Shown here: piece after piece, positions 1-8,728 of the stretch | How positions within the stretch are numbered: position 1 is the stretch's first letter | Layout: each line of letters starts with the position of its first letter | From: SPJN01 sp965229935 | GTDB taxonomy: Bacteria; Pseudomonadota; Alphaproteobacteria; SPJN01 | DNA length: 64,000 nucleotides | Assembly: GCA_965229935.1 (NCBI GenBank) | Contig: CBDDKB010000002.1 | Coordinates: forward strand, 682,001-746,000 | Reading direction: 5' to 3' | Notes under the pieces: model-generated | Database searches by the model: none | What the model was told of the DNA's origin: nothing | Seen by the model: only the letters and a program-made list of their open reading frames with translations | Made by a program: the position numbers and the translations under genes

Positions 1-1127
1 GCCCGACGCCGACAATCCTTGTTGCCAATAAATGTGAAGGCAAGGCGGGGGAGCCGGGCCTTTATGAAAGTTACAGCCTTGGCCTTGGTGAGCCATTAGC
101 GCTGTCTGCAGAACATGGCGAAGGCATGGGCGATTTGCATGAGGTGTTGTTGCCCTTTGCAGATCTGCGCGGCGAGGAATTGCCTGACGCTGAATTGCCG
201 GATGACGAGTTTCTGAAAGCAGAAGATGGGTCTGAAATCGCGCTGGCTGGCCTGCGCTATGACAAGCCTTTGCGTATTGCCATTGTTGGGCGGCCCAATG
301 CGGGCAAGTCCACCCTGATCAACAAAATCATCGGTGATGATCGGTTGTTGACCGGGCCAGAGGCAGGGATCACTCGCGATTCCATCTCTGTCGAATGGGA
401 ATGGCAAAAGAATGAAGGGTCCAAGCCGTTTCGCGATCATACTGACCTGCCTGAACGGCGGAACCTGAAACTGTTTGATACAGCAGGTATGCGCAAGCGT
501 GCGCGAGTAAAGACAAAGTTGGAGAAGCTGTCGGTCGCTGATGGTTTGCGCGCTGTGCGCTTTGCAGAAATTGTTATTGTGATGATGGATGCGACCATGC
601 CGTTTGAAAAGCAGGATTTGCATATTGCGGATCTTGTGGCGCGCGAAGGTCGTGGCCTGATCATGGCCCTGAACAAATGGGACCTTGTTGAAGACAAGCA
701 GGCCACATTGCACGAGATGCGTCTGAAACTTGGTGAGTTGCTGCCACAAATTAAGGGTGTGCCGATGGTGACCCTATCTGCCCTGACAGGGAAGGGGATT
801 GAACGGCTGATCCCTGCTGTGCTGTGGGTGGAGCAACAATGGTGCACGCGTGTCGGCACCTCTGCGCTTAATCGTTGGCTGGAGGAAGCTATTGCACGTC
901 ATCCGCCGCCAGCTCCTTCCGGGCGCCGGATCAAGATCCGCTACATGACACAGGTGCGTACACGCCCGCCGACCTTTATTGCCTTTGTCAGCAAGCCTGA
1001 CGATCTGTCCGACAGTTATAAACGCTATATGATTAATGGGCTGCGTGATCGGTTTGGCATTGATGGGGTGCCGATCCGCCTGTTCTTCCGCGGCGGCAGA
1101 AATCCCTATGCGCCGAAGGATAAATAG
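1..1127 (+). CDS. der: GTPase Der (EngA), 3' part
   Basis: Tandem-GTPase ribosome assembly factor needed for 50S subunit maturation. The reading frame is open from base 3, so the 5' end lies outside the window; 374 codons are present, against about 450-490 residues for the family. The first readable residues carry the G4 motif of GTPase domain 1 as NKCEG rather than NKxD, a variation I associate with alphaproteobacterial Der. GTPase domain 2 is complete: P-loop GRPNAGKST (about 288-314), DTAGMRKR switch region, NKWD and SALTGKG. The C-terminal KH-like domain ends with FFRGGRNPY. The first in-frame ATG in the window, at 126, lies between the two G domains and is not the true start. The stop is TAG at 1125-1127. 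Confidence 0.95.
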   Translation, partial: PTPTILVANKCEGKAGEPGLYESYSLGLGEPLALSAEHGEGMGDLHEVLLPFADLRGEELPDAELPDDEFLKAEDGSEIALAGLRYDKPLRIAIVGRPNAGKSTLINKIIGDDRLLTGPEAGITRDSISVEWEWQKNEGSKPFRDHTDLPERRNLKLFDTAGMRKRARVKTKLEKLSVADGLRAVRFAEIVIVMMDATMPFEKQDLHIADLVAREGRGLIMALNKWDLVEDKQATLHEMRLKLGELLPQIKGVPMVTLSALTGKGIERLIPAVLWVEQQWCTRVGTSALNRWLEEAIARHPPPAPSGRRIKIRYMTQVRTRPPTFIAFVSKPDDLSDSYKRYMINGLRDRFGIDGVPIRLFFRGGRNPYAPKDK

Positions 1128-1157
1128 GCGCGGCGGACTTTAGAGTCATACTGTTAA

Positions 1158-2576
1158 TTATTGCGCGGCTGTTTCCGTTTCGCTCTTCACAAGCTCAGCC
1201 AAGTCGCGCCCTGCCTCGATGAAGGGGCGGGGGTCGCGGCTGTTGGGGCCGAACCACACTTCATAATGAAGGTGATTGCCGGTGCTACGTCCTGTTGTGC
1301 CTATTGCGCCCAATGGCGTGCCGACAGCCACAAGATCGCCGACCTTGACGTCAACGCGGGACAGATGGGCATAGCGTGTCTTCAAACCATAACCATGGCT
1401 GATCGCAACAAGATTGCCATAGGCACCCTTGGGACCTGCATGGACGACAATACCTTCAGCCGCTGCGATAACAGGAACGCCGCGCTGACCTGCAAGGTCC
1501 ATACCTGAATGAAAGGCGCGACGCTTGGTAAAGGCATCGCGGCGATAGCCATAATGGCTGGACATCCAGACACGATTTTCGATTGTTGGAAAGCGAATGG
1601 GCAGGGCCATCAAAATATCGTTAAGCGCGGCCAGCTCTTCAAGTGCGCTTTCATTGTCAGCAAGGGCAGTGCCTGCATTCCAGTTCCGCGCAGGTTCGGA
1701 ACCCAATACACTTGAATTCATCGGGGTTGTGTCTGTTGCTGCATCCAACAGGGGGCCACCGACTTGCTGGGTGTTTTTACTCAAATCGCTTTGGGCAAAC
1801 TGTTTGCTATCAAGACCAGACGCATTGGCAAACACATCCTCGTCCGCCAAACCTGTTTTGGCCAATATGGCGCGGCGCGCTGCAATCGCCTTTTCAATGG
1901 TTTCGTGTAACCAGATCAGTGCATCAGCCTGATTGGCCTCAACCTGATCAAGGTCGCTCGCAATGTCCGCATCGCGATCAAACTGCCATGAAAGGGCCTG
2001 GCCGTTTTGGGTTTTGTTGGCCGTTGTGACAGGGCCGAACAAAGTTTCAATCTGTTCAATATCCTGATTGAGCAGCATTTGCTGGGTAAGGTCTGTTGCC
2101 GCGGTGTCTGAGTGGGTCGAAACAGTGCCAAGCTGTGTCGCGGTCGGTCGCCAATGCGGGCGCGGTGTGCCAGTTGTTTGTTCTGCAACCAGCGGGCCAC
2201 CCATAGATGCATAGCCGGTGTAGCCGCTTTCCGCAGCTTGGCCTAACATTTGCAAAATCATGTGCCGTTCAAGAATAGGCGGAGCGGCGGGGTCTTCGCT
2301 GACTAAAAGGTCAAGCCGACGCTTTTGGTCTGCAATTGTCATGGCGCGTTGATCAAGATCGATGGCGCGCGCTATGGCCTGGGTTTGTGCCTGTTCAGTC
2401 GTAAACTGGCTGGCAAGTATCTGGCGTGATTGGTTTTCAGGTGTGCTGGCGGTTTGCCAAGCGGCCAAGCCACCAGAGACCGCTGTCCATAAGGCAATGG
2501 TCAGGCTTGCGCGCGCAACGCTGCTTTTCAGCCCCAATTTATGTGTCAGACGAAACGCCAAGCGACACACCTCCAA
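1158..2576 (-). CDS. M23 (LytM) family peptidoglycan peptidase
   Basis: A 472-residue envelope protein. An N-terminal hydrophobic segment (about residues 23-42) anchors or exports it. A long, mostly helical, low-complexity middle region follows, and the last ~130 residues form an M23/LytM domain. The zinc motif pieces are visible: HSGMD (HxxxD) and HLHYE (HxH), with the typical YGNLVAISHGYGLKTRYAHL stretch between them. M23 enzymes cut peptide cross-links in peptidoglycan; with all ligands present this looks catalytic rather than a degenerate EnvC-type activator. It is convergent with der, with about 30 bp between the stop codons. The 262 bp upstream (2577-2838) carry no gene and must contain its promoter, which I could not pin down. 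The exact substrate bond is unknown. Confidence 0.88.
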   Translation of the reverse strand: MEVCRLAFRLTHKLGLKSSVARASLTIALWTAVSGGLAAWQTASTPENQSRQILASQFTTEQAQTQAIARAIDLDQRAMTIADQKRRLDLLVSEDPAAPPILERHMILQMLGQAAESGYTGYASMGGPLVAEQTTGTPRPHWRPTATQLGTVSTHSDTAATDLTQQMLLNQDIEQIETLFGPVTTANKTQNGQALSWQFDRDADIASDLDQVEANQADALIWLHETIEKAIAARRAILAKTGLADEDVFANASGLDSKQFAQSDLSKNTQQVGGPLLDAATDTTPMNSSVLGSEPARNWNAGTALADNESALEELAALNDILMALPIRFPTIENRVWMSSHYGYRRDAFTKRRAFHSGMDLAGQRGVPVIAAAEGIVVHAGPKGAYGNLVAISHGYGLKTRYAHLSRVDVKVGDLVAVGTPLGAIGTTGRSTGNHLHYEVWFGPNSRDPRPFIEAGRDLAELVKSETETAAQ

Positions 2577-2838
2577 TTCTGACTGCTGACCAAATCGACT
2601 GCCATTGTTTTGGCAGGCTTTGTCAGCCCCTCCCGGTTTTGCCCATACTTTTTAAAGTGTGCAGGTCGTCACAAAAATAACGAATTCAAAACCGAATCAC
2701 CCAAATTTCACTTTACACAGGCTTAGTGTAGGCTGCTAGGTATCACGTCGATTCTGTGTATAAAAGTCCCTAATTGACGCGCATTGGGGCGATGGGCTGC
2801 CAAAATATCCTTAATAGATCATTTATGGATGAAAATTT

Positions 2839-3639
2839 TTAGTCAGGCGCATAAAGTGTTGCAGGAAAATCCGCAAGTGCGCGAGCGTCGTCATTAAATG
2901 GCGGTTTCAGTCCGCCCCGCATATGTTGAGCAACCTGTTTTTGAAAAAAACTTGCAATATCAATTTGTTGCGCTGCACAATAGTGGGTCAGCCACTTCAT
3001 CCCTATACGCACATGATTGATTTCATCATTGTAAATTATTGTTAGAAGGGCGGCAGAAGCTGCATCACCATGGGTTTCCAGCCGGGCGACGGTGGGCGGT
3101 GTGACATCAAGTCCTCGTGCCTCATGAACGAGTGGTACAATCGCCAGACGGGCCCCTAAATCATAGCGTGTGTCATAGGCTGCCTGCCACAACCCATCAT
3201 GGGCAGAAAGTGCACCATAGCTGCATTCAAGCTCATGCAATCGGTTCTCGAGCATAAGAAAATGCCGTGCTTCGTCATCCAGAACAAACAGCCAATCACT
3301 GGTGAATTCAGTGGGTAAATCAGCGCCAAAGCGCACAATGATATCGGCGGCGAGGTCGATGGCATTCAGCTCAATATGCGCCAGTGCGTGAAGCAGCCCT
3401 TGGCGTCCCTTGAGGCCGCCTGTGCCTCGACGAGGCATCTTGTTGGGCGGAACCAGGGCTGGTTTTTCAGGGCGTGCAGGGCGGTCGGGCGCAATGGCGC
3501 TGCCGAATTCTAAAGACTGCGCGGTGATTTCCTTGAAAACGACACGGGCATGATTGGCCTTTTCCACCGCATTTGCTGTGTCCAACACTTCAAGCAACAG
3601 GCTGCTGATGGTCTTTTTCTGCGTGTTTTCAATGGTCAT
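2839..3639 (-). CDS. DUF455 ferritin-like domain protein
   Basis: A 266-residue protein with the hallmarks of DUF455, a ferritin-fold family of unproven function. Visible motifs are HALAHIELNAIDLAADI (His/Glu ligands of helix 1), LDDEARHF (ExxH of helix 2), VHEARGLDVTPP and YNDEINHVRIG (DExxH). Together these give two Glu-rich/ExxH sets, suggesting a dinuclear metal site. The family is related in fold to MiaE-type tRNA hydroxylases, but the substrate is unknown. The N-terminal ~60 residues are Pro-rich and charged. It is divergent from the larger diiron protein at 3843, with about 200 bp between the start codons. No role in iron storage is implied by the sequence itself. Confidence 0.85.
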   Translation of the reverse strand: MTIENTQKKTISSLLLEVLDTANAVEKANHARVVFKEITAQSLEFGSAIAPDRPARPEKPALVPPNKMPRRGTGGLKGRQGLLHALAHIELNAIDLAADIIVRFGADLPTEFTSDWLFVLDDEARHFLMLENRLHELECSYGALSAHDGLWQAAYDTRYDLGARLAIVPLVHEARGLDVTPPTVARLETHGDAASAALLTIIYNDEINHVRIGMKWLTHYCAAQQIDIASFFQKQVAQHMRGGLKPPFNDDARALADFPATLYAPD

Positions 3640-3733
3640 AGCAACGCCATATCAGTCTAGGGCCGATGTGCCAATGGGGCATTGAGTGACGCAAGGTGCC
3701 TGTGCCTGCCCACATTTCGATTTTGAAAGAAAG

Positions 3734-3762
3734 TTGACACCCGTGTCAGGGGGCGTAAGCTT
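3734..3762 (+). promoter_or_regulatory. putative sigma70-type promoter of the diiron gene
   Basis: A perfect -35 TTGACA (3734-3739) is followed after 16-17 bases by a weak -10 (TAAGCT at 3756-3761). Transcription would begin near 3770 and leave a leader of about 70 nt before the ATG at 3843. The -35 is convincing; the -10 is not. Confidence 0.35.
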
Positions 3763-3842
3763 TTAATGCTGCACCTGCACAATTACTGTTGGGTAGGAAT
3801 TTTAGGCGATTAACAGGTCAACAAATAGACCGGGAGGAAACA

Positions 3843-5036
3843 ATGCCAACATTTCAAGAGTGGATGAATTTTGCCAAGGCAACGGTTCGTGATCAGCGCT
3901 TTGCTATAAAACGGGCGATTCAATTGAACAATCCTATTCAGGATCGGTTTATGAAGGACCCTGCCTATGAGGCGAATAATCCTGATCATTTTGTCCCGCT
4001 GATCGAAGTTGATCGCTATAAAACGCGCACACCGCATTTTGACAAAATCATCTCGGCGACCCACAGCCATTTTTGGGATCCGTTTGACGAAGACTATATC
4101 GACTATACAGAACCGTTCGATATGGAAAACGAGATGATGGTCGAACCCGACGTGTTTGCCATTGAGTTGCGCGTGCCTGCCATTGCAGACCGACTGGATG
4201 ACAAACAAAAGGTCAAGTTTGTGAACGAGAGTTTGCGCTGGACCTTGTCGAATATTCTACATGGTGAACAGGGCGCTTTGAGCCTGTCTGCATCATTGTG
4301 CCATGTGTTGAAGGACCCCGGTGCGCAGGAATATGCAGCCAATCAGGCACGGGAAGAGGGGCGCCACGTTGCAGGCTTTGCCCGCTATATTGAGGCGCGA
4401 TGGGGTGATCCCTTGCCCGCTTCTGACACGCTTGCCCGTGTGTTGGATGACATTGTGACATCACCCATTGTTTATAAAAAGATTGTTGGGATGCAGATGC
4501 TGGTCGAAGGGCTCGCCATGGGTGCCTTTGCCATGATTTTTGCAGATACGAAAGACCCGCTGTTGCGTAACCTTATTCAGCTCGTCATGACGGATGAAGC
4601 ATTCCATCACAAGTTCGGTAAAATCTGGGCAGACAAAACAATCCCGCATTTGTCAGAGCGTGAGCGCGAGAAAGTCGAAGACTGGGCCGTCGATGTGTTC
4701 CAGGATCTGCTGTTTAACCTTGTCAATCCGGCGCAGAAGAAACTGGTCTATCAATCTGTTGGTTTGGATTGGCGCTGGGTGCAAAAAACACTGCTGACAG
4801 AGTTGAATCAGAATGATGTGATGATCGAAGAAATGCGGAAGGACAATAATATCTTCCGCGTGTTGATCAAAACCATGTTGAAGGCCGGTATCATCACGGA
4901 CCGCACGCGCAACATCTATGCCCAGTGGGTTGATATGGAAGAGCTGCGGGATGAAAGCGATGAAATGGTCGGTGATGCCATCGCAGAAGAAGGCATCAAG
5001 CGTATTGAAAAAATCAATTTCAACAAGGCTGCTTAA
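3843..5036 (+). CDS. ferritin-like diiron-carboxylate protein, substrate unknown
   Basis: A 397-residue soluble helical protein with a complete set of dinuclear-iron ligands in the order E...ExxH...E...ExxH: E142 (HGEQ), E172/H175 (EEGRH), E222 (VEGLAMG) and E252/H255 (DEAFHH). This is the pattern of ribonucleotide reductase R2-like and bacterial multicomponent monooxygenase-like four-helix bundles, so an O2-activating oxidase or oxygenase is likely. No radical Tyr or substrate motif identifies it as R2. Start choice: an in-frame ATG lies 54 bases upstream, but the ATG at 3843 has GGGAGG at 3832-3837 in the ideal position. It stands alone between a -35-like TTGACA and a strong terminator, so it is probably monocistronic. 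It lies divergent to another ferritin-like gene. Confidence 0.8.
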   Translation: MPTFQEWMNFAKATVRDQRFAIKRAIQLNNPIQDRFMKDPAYEANNPDHFVPLIEVDRYKTRTPHFDKIISATHSHFWDPFDEDYIDYTEPFDMENEMMVEPDVFAIELRVPAIADRLDDKQKVKFVNESLRWTLSNILHGEQGALSLSASLCHVLKDPGAQEYAANQAREEGRHVAGFARYIEARWGDPLPASDTLARVLDDIVTSPIVYKKIVGMQMLVEGLAMGAFAMIFADTKDPLLRNLIQLVMTDEAFHHKFGKIWADKTIPHLSEREREKVEDWAVDVFQDLLFNLVNPAQKKLVYQSVGLDWRWVQKTLLTELNQNDVMIEEMRKDNNIFRVLIKTMLKAGIITDRTRNIYAQWVDMEELRDESDEMVGDAIAEEGIKRIEKINFNKAA

Positions 5037-5061
5037 CCCTTTATTTTCTAATCCAAAAGAG

Positions 5062-5093
5062 AACCCGCCCAGTTTATTTGGGCGGGTTTTTTC
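5062..5093 (+). terminator. rho-independent terminator
   Basis: A perfect 10-bp stem (AACCCGCCCA at 5062-5071, TGGGCGGGTT at 5079-5088) with a 7-nt loop is followed by a T-rich run. It sits 25 bases past the diiron gene stop. The opposite strand also has a short T-run after the stem, so it may terminate the convergent bcp transcript as well. Confidence 0.92.
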
Positions 5094-5116
5094 TTTCCAG
5101 CGTAAGTGATGCGCGG

Positions 5117-5599
5117 CTAAAGCTGTTTGGCAGCTTCCAACACCTCTTCCACATGTGTTTTGACCTTTACCTTGTCCCATATGGCGGCGATGGTTCCGTC
5201 TGCCTTGATCAGAAATGTTGATCTGACAATTCCCATATAGGTGCGGCCATAATTTTTCTTTTCCTGCCACACGCCATAATCTTCGCACAGACTGCCTTCT
5301 TCATCTGAAACAAGGGGGTTCTTTAGGTCTTGCTTGGCGATGAAATTATCGTGACGTTTTACAGAATCTTTTGAGGCACCAACAAGTACGACGCCAAGCT
5401 TTTCAAACTGCTTTTTGTGTTCGGTGAAACCGATATTTTCCGTCGTGCAGCCGGGCGTGCTGTCCTTTGGATAGAAGAACAGGACCAGACCCTTTTGGCC
5501 TTTTAATGAAGAAAGTGCCTCCTTCAAAGATAGAGTGCCGCCGCCATCGCGCGGCAAATCAAAGTCGGGGGCCTTATCGCCAACAGATAATGTGGTCAT
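5117..5599 (-). CDS. bcp: thioredoxin-dependent peroxiredoxin, Bcp/PrxQ type
   Basis: Peroxiredoxin of 160 residues that reduces hydroperoxides in the cytoplasm. The peroxidatic Cys lies in FYPKDSTPGCTTE. The usual PrxQ resolving Cys five residues later is missing (ENIGF instead), and the alternative helix-3 position is Ile (NFIAK). The only other Cys is in GSLCEDYG, 54 residues after the first, so this may be a 1-Cys enzyme or use an unusual disulfide. Start choice: the frame opens at a TTG (5614), but a GGAG at 5606-5609 is spaced for the ATG at 5599 (6 nt) or 5602 (3 nt). It lies downstream of glnE on the same strand, about 70 bp away. Confidence 0.9.
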   Translation of the reverse strand: MTTLSVGDKAPDFDLPRDGGGTLSLKEALSSLKGQKGLVLFFYPKDSTPGCTTENIGFTEHKKQFEKLGVVLVGASKDSVKRHDNFIAKQDLKNPLVSDEEGSLCEDYGVWQEKKNYGRTYMGIVRSTFLIKADGTIAAIWDKVKVKTHVEEVLEAAKQL

Positions 5600-5667
5600 C
5601 ATTTGCTCCGTCAATGGTCGTGTGAGGTGGATATGGGAAAGGTGGTACCATGTTTGGCCGATTGCCG

Positions 5668-8634
5668 CTACAGGGCTGGCATCTCATCCGCCGGGGGTGT
5701 GTCGTCCCGGTTAGTTTGCGAAAGCCCGCCAAACTGCTTATCAAATAGAGCCTTGATGACGGATTGTTGTTGAACAAGCGCGTCAGTGATGATTTCCAGT
5801 CTTGCTTCATGGCTGTCATTTTCATCCAAATCCATGATAGCGCAAAGCTGCTTTGACAATTGCGTGGGCAGCGAGGCCAAAAGGCCACCGCTGATTTGAT
5901 CTGGGTCCAAATTGCTGCGAACGGCCATTAGCATTTTCCGGTAAAGGGCCAGCGCGTCCGCGATGTCTTGCTTGTCATGTTTGGAAAGCGGTTGTGGTGT
6001 CGTGCCGGTCAGCGCCTCTGCCTGCTGCAGGAATTCAATATCGACCAGCCCGCCCCGCACCAGCTTTACATCTGTCGGCAGCGGCGTTGCCCCTGATGCC
6101 TTATCCATTCTGTCGCGCATCATACCGATCTGGGCATGAACGTCAGCGGCAGGTAAATTGTGATGATGGACTGCCTTGTCAATAATCTCCTCAAGCTCAG
6201 CCCTGAAGTCATCAGGCGCAGCGATGACCCGCGCTTTGCAAAGGGCCTGCCGCTCAAATATCCAGGCGTCTTTTTCATAATATGTGGCAAAGCTTTCAAG
6301 GCTTGAGGCTATGGGGCCTTTCTTGCCTTGCGGACGCATACGCATATCAACTTCGTACAGGTGGCCTTCCGCGGTTGGGGCACCTAGGGCATTAATGATG
6401 CGTTGTGTTAGGCGATGGAAATAAAGGCCGACCGTTAGGGGCTTGTCACCATCGGACGCGCCCGCATCGGGGTCAGCCTTATAGACAAAAATTAGATCGA
6501 GGTCAGATTGCGGCGTCATTTGTTCTTCGCCCAATCGTCCAACCGCGATGATGGCAAGTGCGCCCCCTGCGACATTGCCATGTTTCAAGGCAAACTCAGC
6601 CTCGACCAGTGGTTTGAGTGTTTGGATTGTTGCGTCTGCAAGATGGGTCAGGTCTGTGGTTGCGCTGGGGGTCGGCAGGCGCGCTGACATGTGACGCGAT
6701 GCGATCAAAAACTCCAACTCGCCTTTCCATTGCCGTGTAATATCCAACTGTTCCTCATATGAACGCGCTGCGCCCAAACGGAAATGCAGGTCTTTGCGTG
6801 CCTCTTCAGTGTCATCAAGGATCGACAAAAGATGATCATCGATGAAAATATCGAGCAGGGAGGGGCGCCGCTCCAATTGGCGGCATAGGCGCGGGCTTGC
6901 TGCGATCAGCAATGCCAGCTCCTCCAGGACCCAAGGGTGCGCCCGGATCAGTGAAAAGAATTGAACCCCTGCAGGCAGTCGCGATAAAAAATCATCAAAG
7001 CGGACAAGGGCTAGATTGGGCGCATCCGCCTTTGCCAATTCAGTAAGAATGGTGGGGGCAAGGTCTTTCGCTAGCAGGCGCGCGCGTTCTGATCGAAGGG
7101 CGCGATATGTGGCAGATTGCCAACGGTCCACAATCTCGCGCGCTGCATTTGGGTCGCTATAGCCAAGCTCAACCAACCAATCATCCGCCTGTGCGCTGCT
7201 GGCAGGCTCGCTACTTTCCTTGCCCGTACTCAATAGGGTGTCGTAGGCTCGTCGCACGTTCGTGTCGTGAATGGCAAAAGCTGTATTGAAGTCGTCCGGA
7301 CAGGAAAACCCGCAAAATTGAGCAAAGGTGGCCAGTGCGTCCGCTTGTTTCGGCAATGTCTGTGTTTGTTCGTCATTCAGCATTTGCAGACGATGTTCAA
7401 CTTCGCGCAGGAATATATAGGCTGCTGTCAAGTTCTGTTGGTCGTCGCGACTGATTATCTCTTCGTCCGCAAGCGTTTTTAGATTCTGCAGCGTTTCTCG
7501 CCCACGGAATTGCAGGTTTCTGCCGCCCAAAATCATCTGATAGGTTTGAACAAAAAATTCGATTTCGCGAATACCGCCCCGTCCCAGTTTGACATTGTGA
7601 CCGATCAGATCAAGCGGCCCCTGACCATGTTGTCGCCGGATGCGGTTTGTCATTTCCTGCACATCATCGATCGCGGCAAAATCAAGCGCGCGTCGCCAGA
7701 CGAACGGGCGAATATCCATTAGAAACTGTTCCCCCAACGCAAGGTCACCGCCGATGGGCCGTGCCTTGATCATGGCAGCGCGCTCCCAATTCAAACCAGT
7801 TGATTCATAATAGCTGATCGCGGCACCCAGTGGGACAGCAAGCGGGGTTAGGCTTGAATCTGGCCGCAAACGCAAGTCTGTGCGGAAGACATAGCCATCC
7901 TCCGTCATGGACTGGATAACTTTCACAAGATCGCGGGTCAGGGCGACAAAAAACTCAGCCGAGGTTTTGCGCCCCTGATAGGGCGTGGTTTCATCGTCAT
8001 AAAGAACGATTAGGTCAATGTCGGATGAATAGTTCAGTTCATGGGCGCCGAGCTTGCCCATGGCGAGAATTATCAGGCCTGAGCCTTGAACGGGGTTGCT
8101 AGGGTCGGGCAGGGCGATGTCGCCCTTTTCATGGGCCTGTTTTAACAGAAATGTTGCGGCGGCCTGCACGCTGGCATCGGCCTGATCAGAAAGGGCCCGT
8201 GTGATGCGACCAACGGGCCAAGTGCCGCTTAAATCGGCGAGGCTAAGGCACAAGGATAGATCAGATTTTGCCTGACGAAGTGCAGCCATCAAGGCGGACA
8301 GGCTTTCCGCATCGGCGGCACCCCAGGCGCGATTAAGACAGTCTTCGCGAAGCGCCTCGAACGCTGATGCATCTGATGATTGGGCCGACAGGTCAGGTGC
8401 TAATTGCGCTATGATATGGGGGCGGGTCCGTGCAAGGCGGGCCAGAAAGCTGCTGTGCGCCATGATTGTGCCAAGTTCCTTCAGCACGGTAGCATCAGGC
8501 ACAGGCAGTGATGCAGCCTCCAATGCCTTCACCAAATCGTCGCGCATCATGGCAACCCGGTTGGGGTCGGTGGCGATTGGACGGTCTAAGACTGTTGAAC
8601 TTGCAGGCATTTCGGCAGGAGAATCTTTTGTCAT
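5668..8634 (-). CDS. glnE: glutamine synthetase adenylyltransferase/deadenylase
   Basis: Bifunctional 988-residue enzyme that adds AMP to, or phosphorolytically removes it from, a Tyr of glutamine synthetase in response to PII proteins. Two nucleotidyltransferase domains are visible. The N-terminal (adenylyl-removing) one has GSDIDLIVLYD and the C-terminal (adenylylating) one has PQSDLDLIFVYKAD, each keeping both Asp metal ligands. RGGIREIEFFVQ and RGGLVDIEFLQQ are the paired conserved blocks after each domain. Length matches the family (about 950-1000 residues). The start is ATG at 8632-8634. It is divergent from the AsmA-like gene across 94 bp that contain a 6-bp perfect dyad, and is followed by bcp. 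Confidence 0.97.
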   Translation of the reverse strand: MTKDSPAEMPASSTVLDRPIATDPNRVAMMRDDLVKALEAASLPVPDATVLKELGTIMAHSSFLARLARTRPHIIAQLAPDLSAQSSDASAFEALREDCLNRAWGAADAESLSALMAALRQAKSDLSLCLSLADLSGTWPVGRITRALSDQADASVQAAATFLLKQAHEKGDIALPDPSNPVQGSGLIILAMGKLGAHELNYSSDIDLIVLYDDETTPYQGRKTSAEFFVALTRDLVKVIQSMTEDGYVFRTDLRLRPDSSLTPLAVPLGAAISYYESTGLNWERAAMIKARPIGGDLALGEQFLMDIRPFVWRRALDFAAIDDVQEMTNRIRRQHGQGPLDLIGHNVKLGRGGIREIEFFVQTYQMILGGRNLQFRGRETLQNLKTLADEEIISRDDQQNLTAAYIFLREVEHRLQMLNDEQTQTLPKQADALATFAQFCGFSCPDDFNTAFAIHDTNVRRAYDTLLSTGKESSEPASSAQADDWLVELGYSDPNAAREIVDRWQSATYRALRSERARLLAKDLAPTILTELAKADAPNLALVRFDDFLSRLPAGVQFFSLIRAHPWVLEELALLIAASPRLCRQLERRPSLLDIFIDDHLLSILDDTEEARKDLHFRLGAARSYEEQLDITRQWKGELEFLIASRHMSARLPTPSATTDLTHLADATIQTLKPLVEAEFALKHGNVAGGALAIIAVGRLGEEQMTPQSDLDLIFVYKADPDAGASDGDKPLTVGLYFHRLTQRIINALGAPTAEGHLYEVDMRMRPQGKKGPIASSLESFATYYEKDAWIFERQALCKARVIAAPDDFRAELEEIIDKAVHHHNLPAADVHAQIGMMRDRMDKASGATPLPTDVKLVRGGLVDIEFLQQAEALTGTTPQPLSKHDKQDIADALALYRKMLMAVRSNLDPDQISGGLLASLPTQLSKQLCAIMDLDENDSHEARLEIITDALVQQQSVIKALFDKQFGGLSQTNRDDTPPADEMPAL

Positions 8635-8667
8635 GATAGGGCTATTTGTGCCATAGAATCGTCAATA

Positions 8668-8685
8668 GCCTAAACAATATTAGGC
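8668..8685. promoter_or_regulatory. inverted repeat in the glnE/AsmA-like divergent region
   Basis: GCCTAA and TTAGGC are perfect inverted 6-mers separated by ACAATA. They sit between two divergent start codons (8634 and 8729), a place typical for an operator. I do not recognise the cognate regulator. Confidence 0.3.
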
Positions 8686-8728
8686 CGGTCGCGCCACACT
8701 CAGTTTTATCCAACCGGAAGGATCACTT

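Noticed and set aside
4653..5288. 211-codon open frame on the minus strand
   Set aside because: It runs antisense through the diiron gene, the terminator and the start of bcp; those three are well supported and the translated sequence has no recognisable domain.
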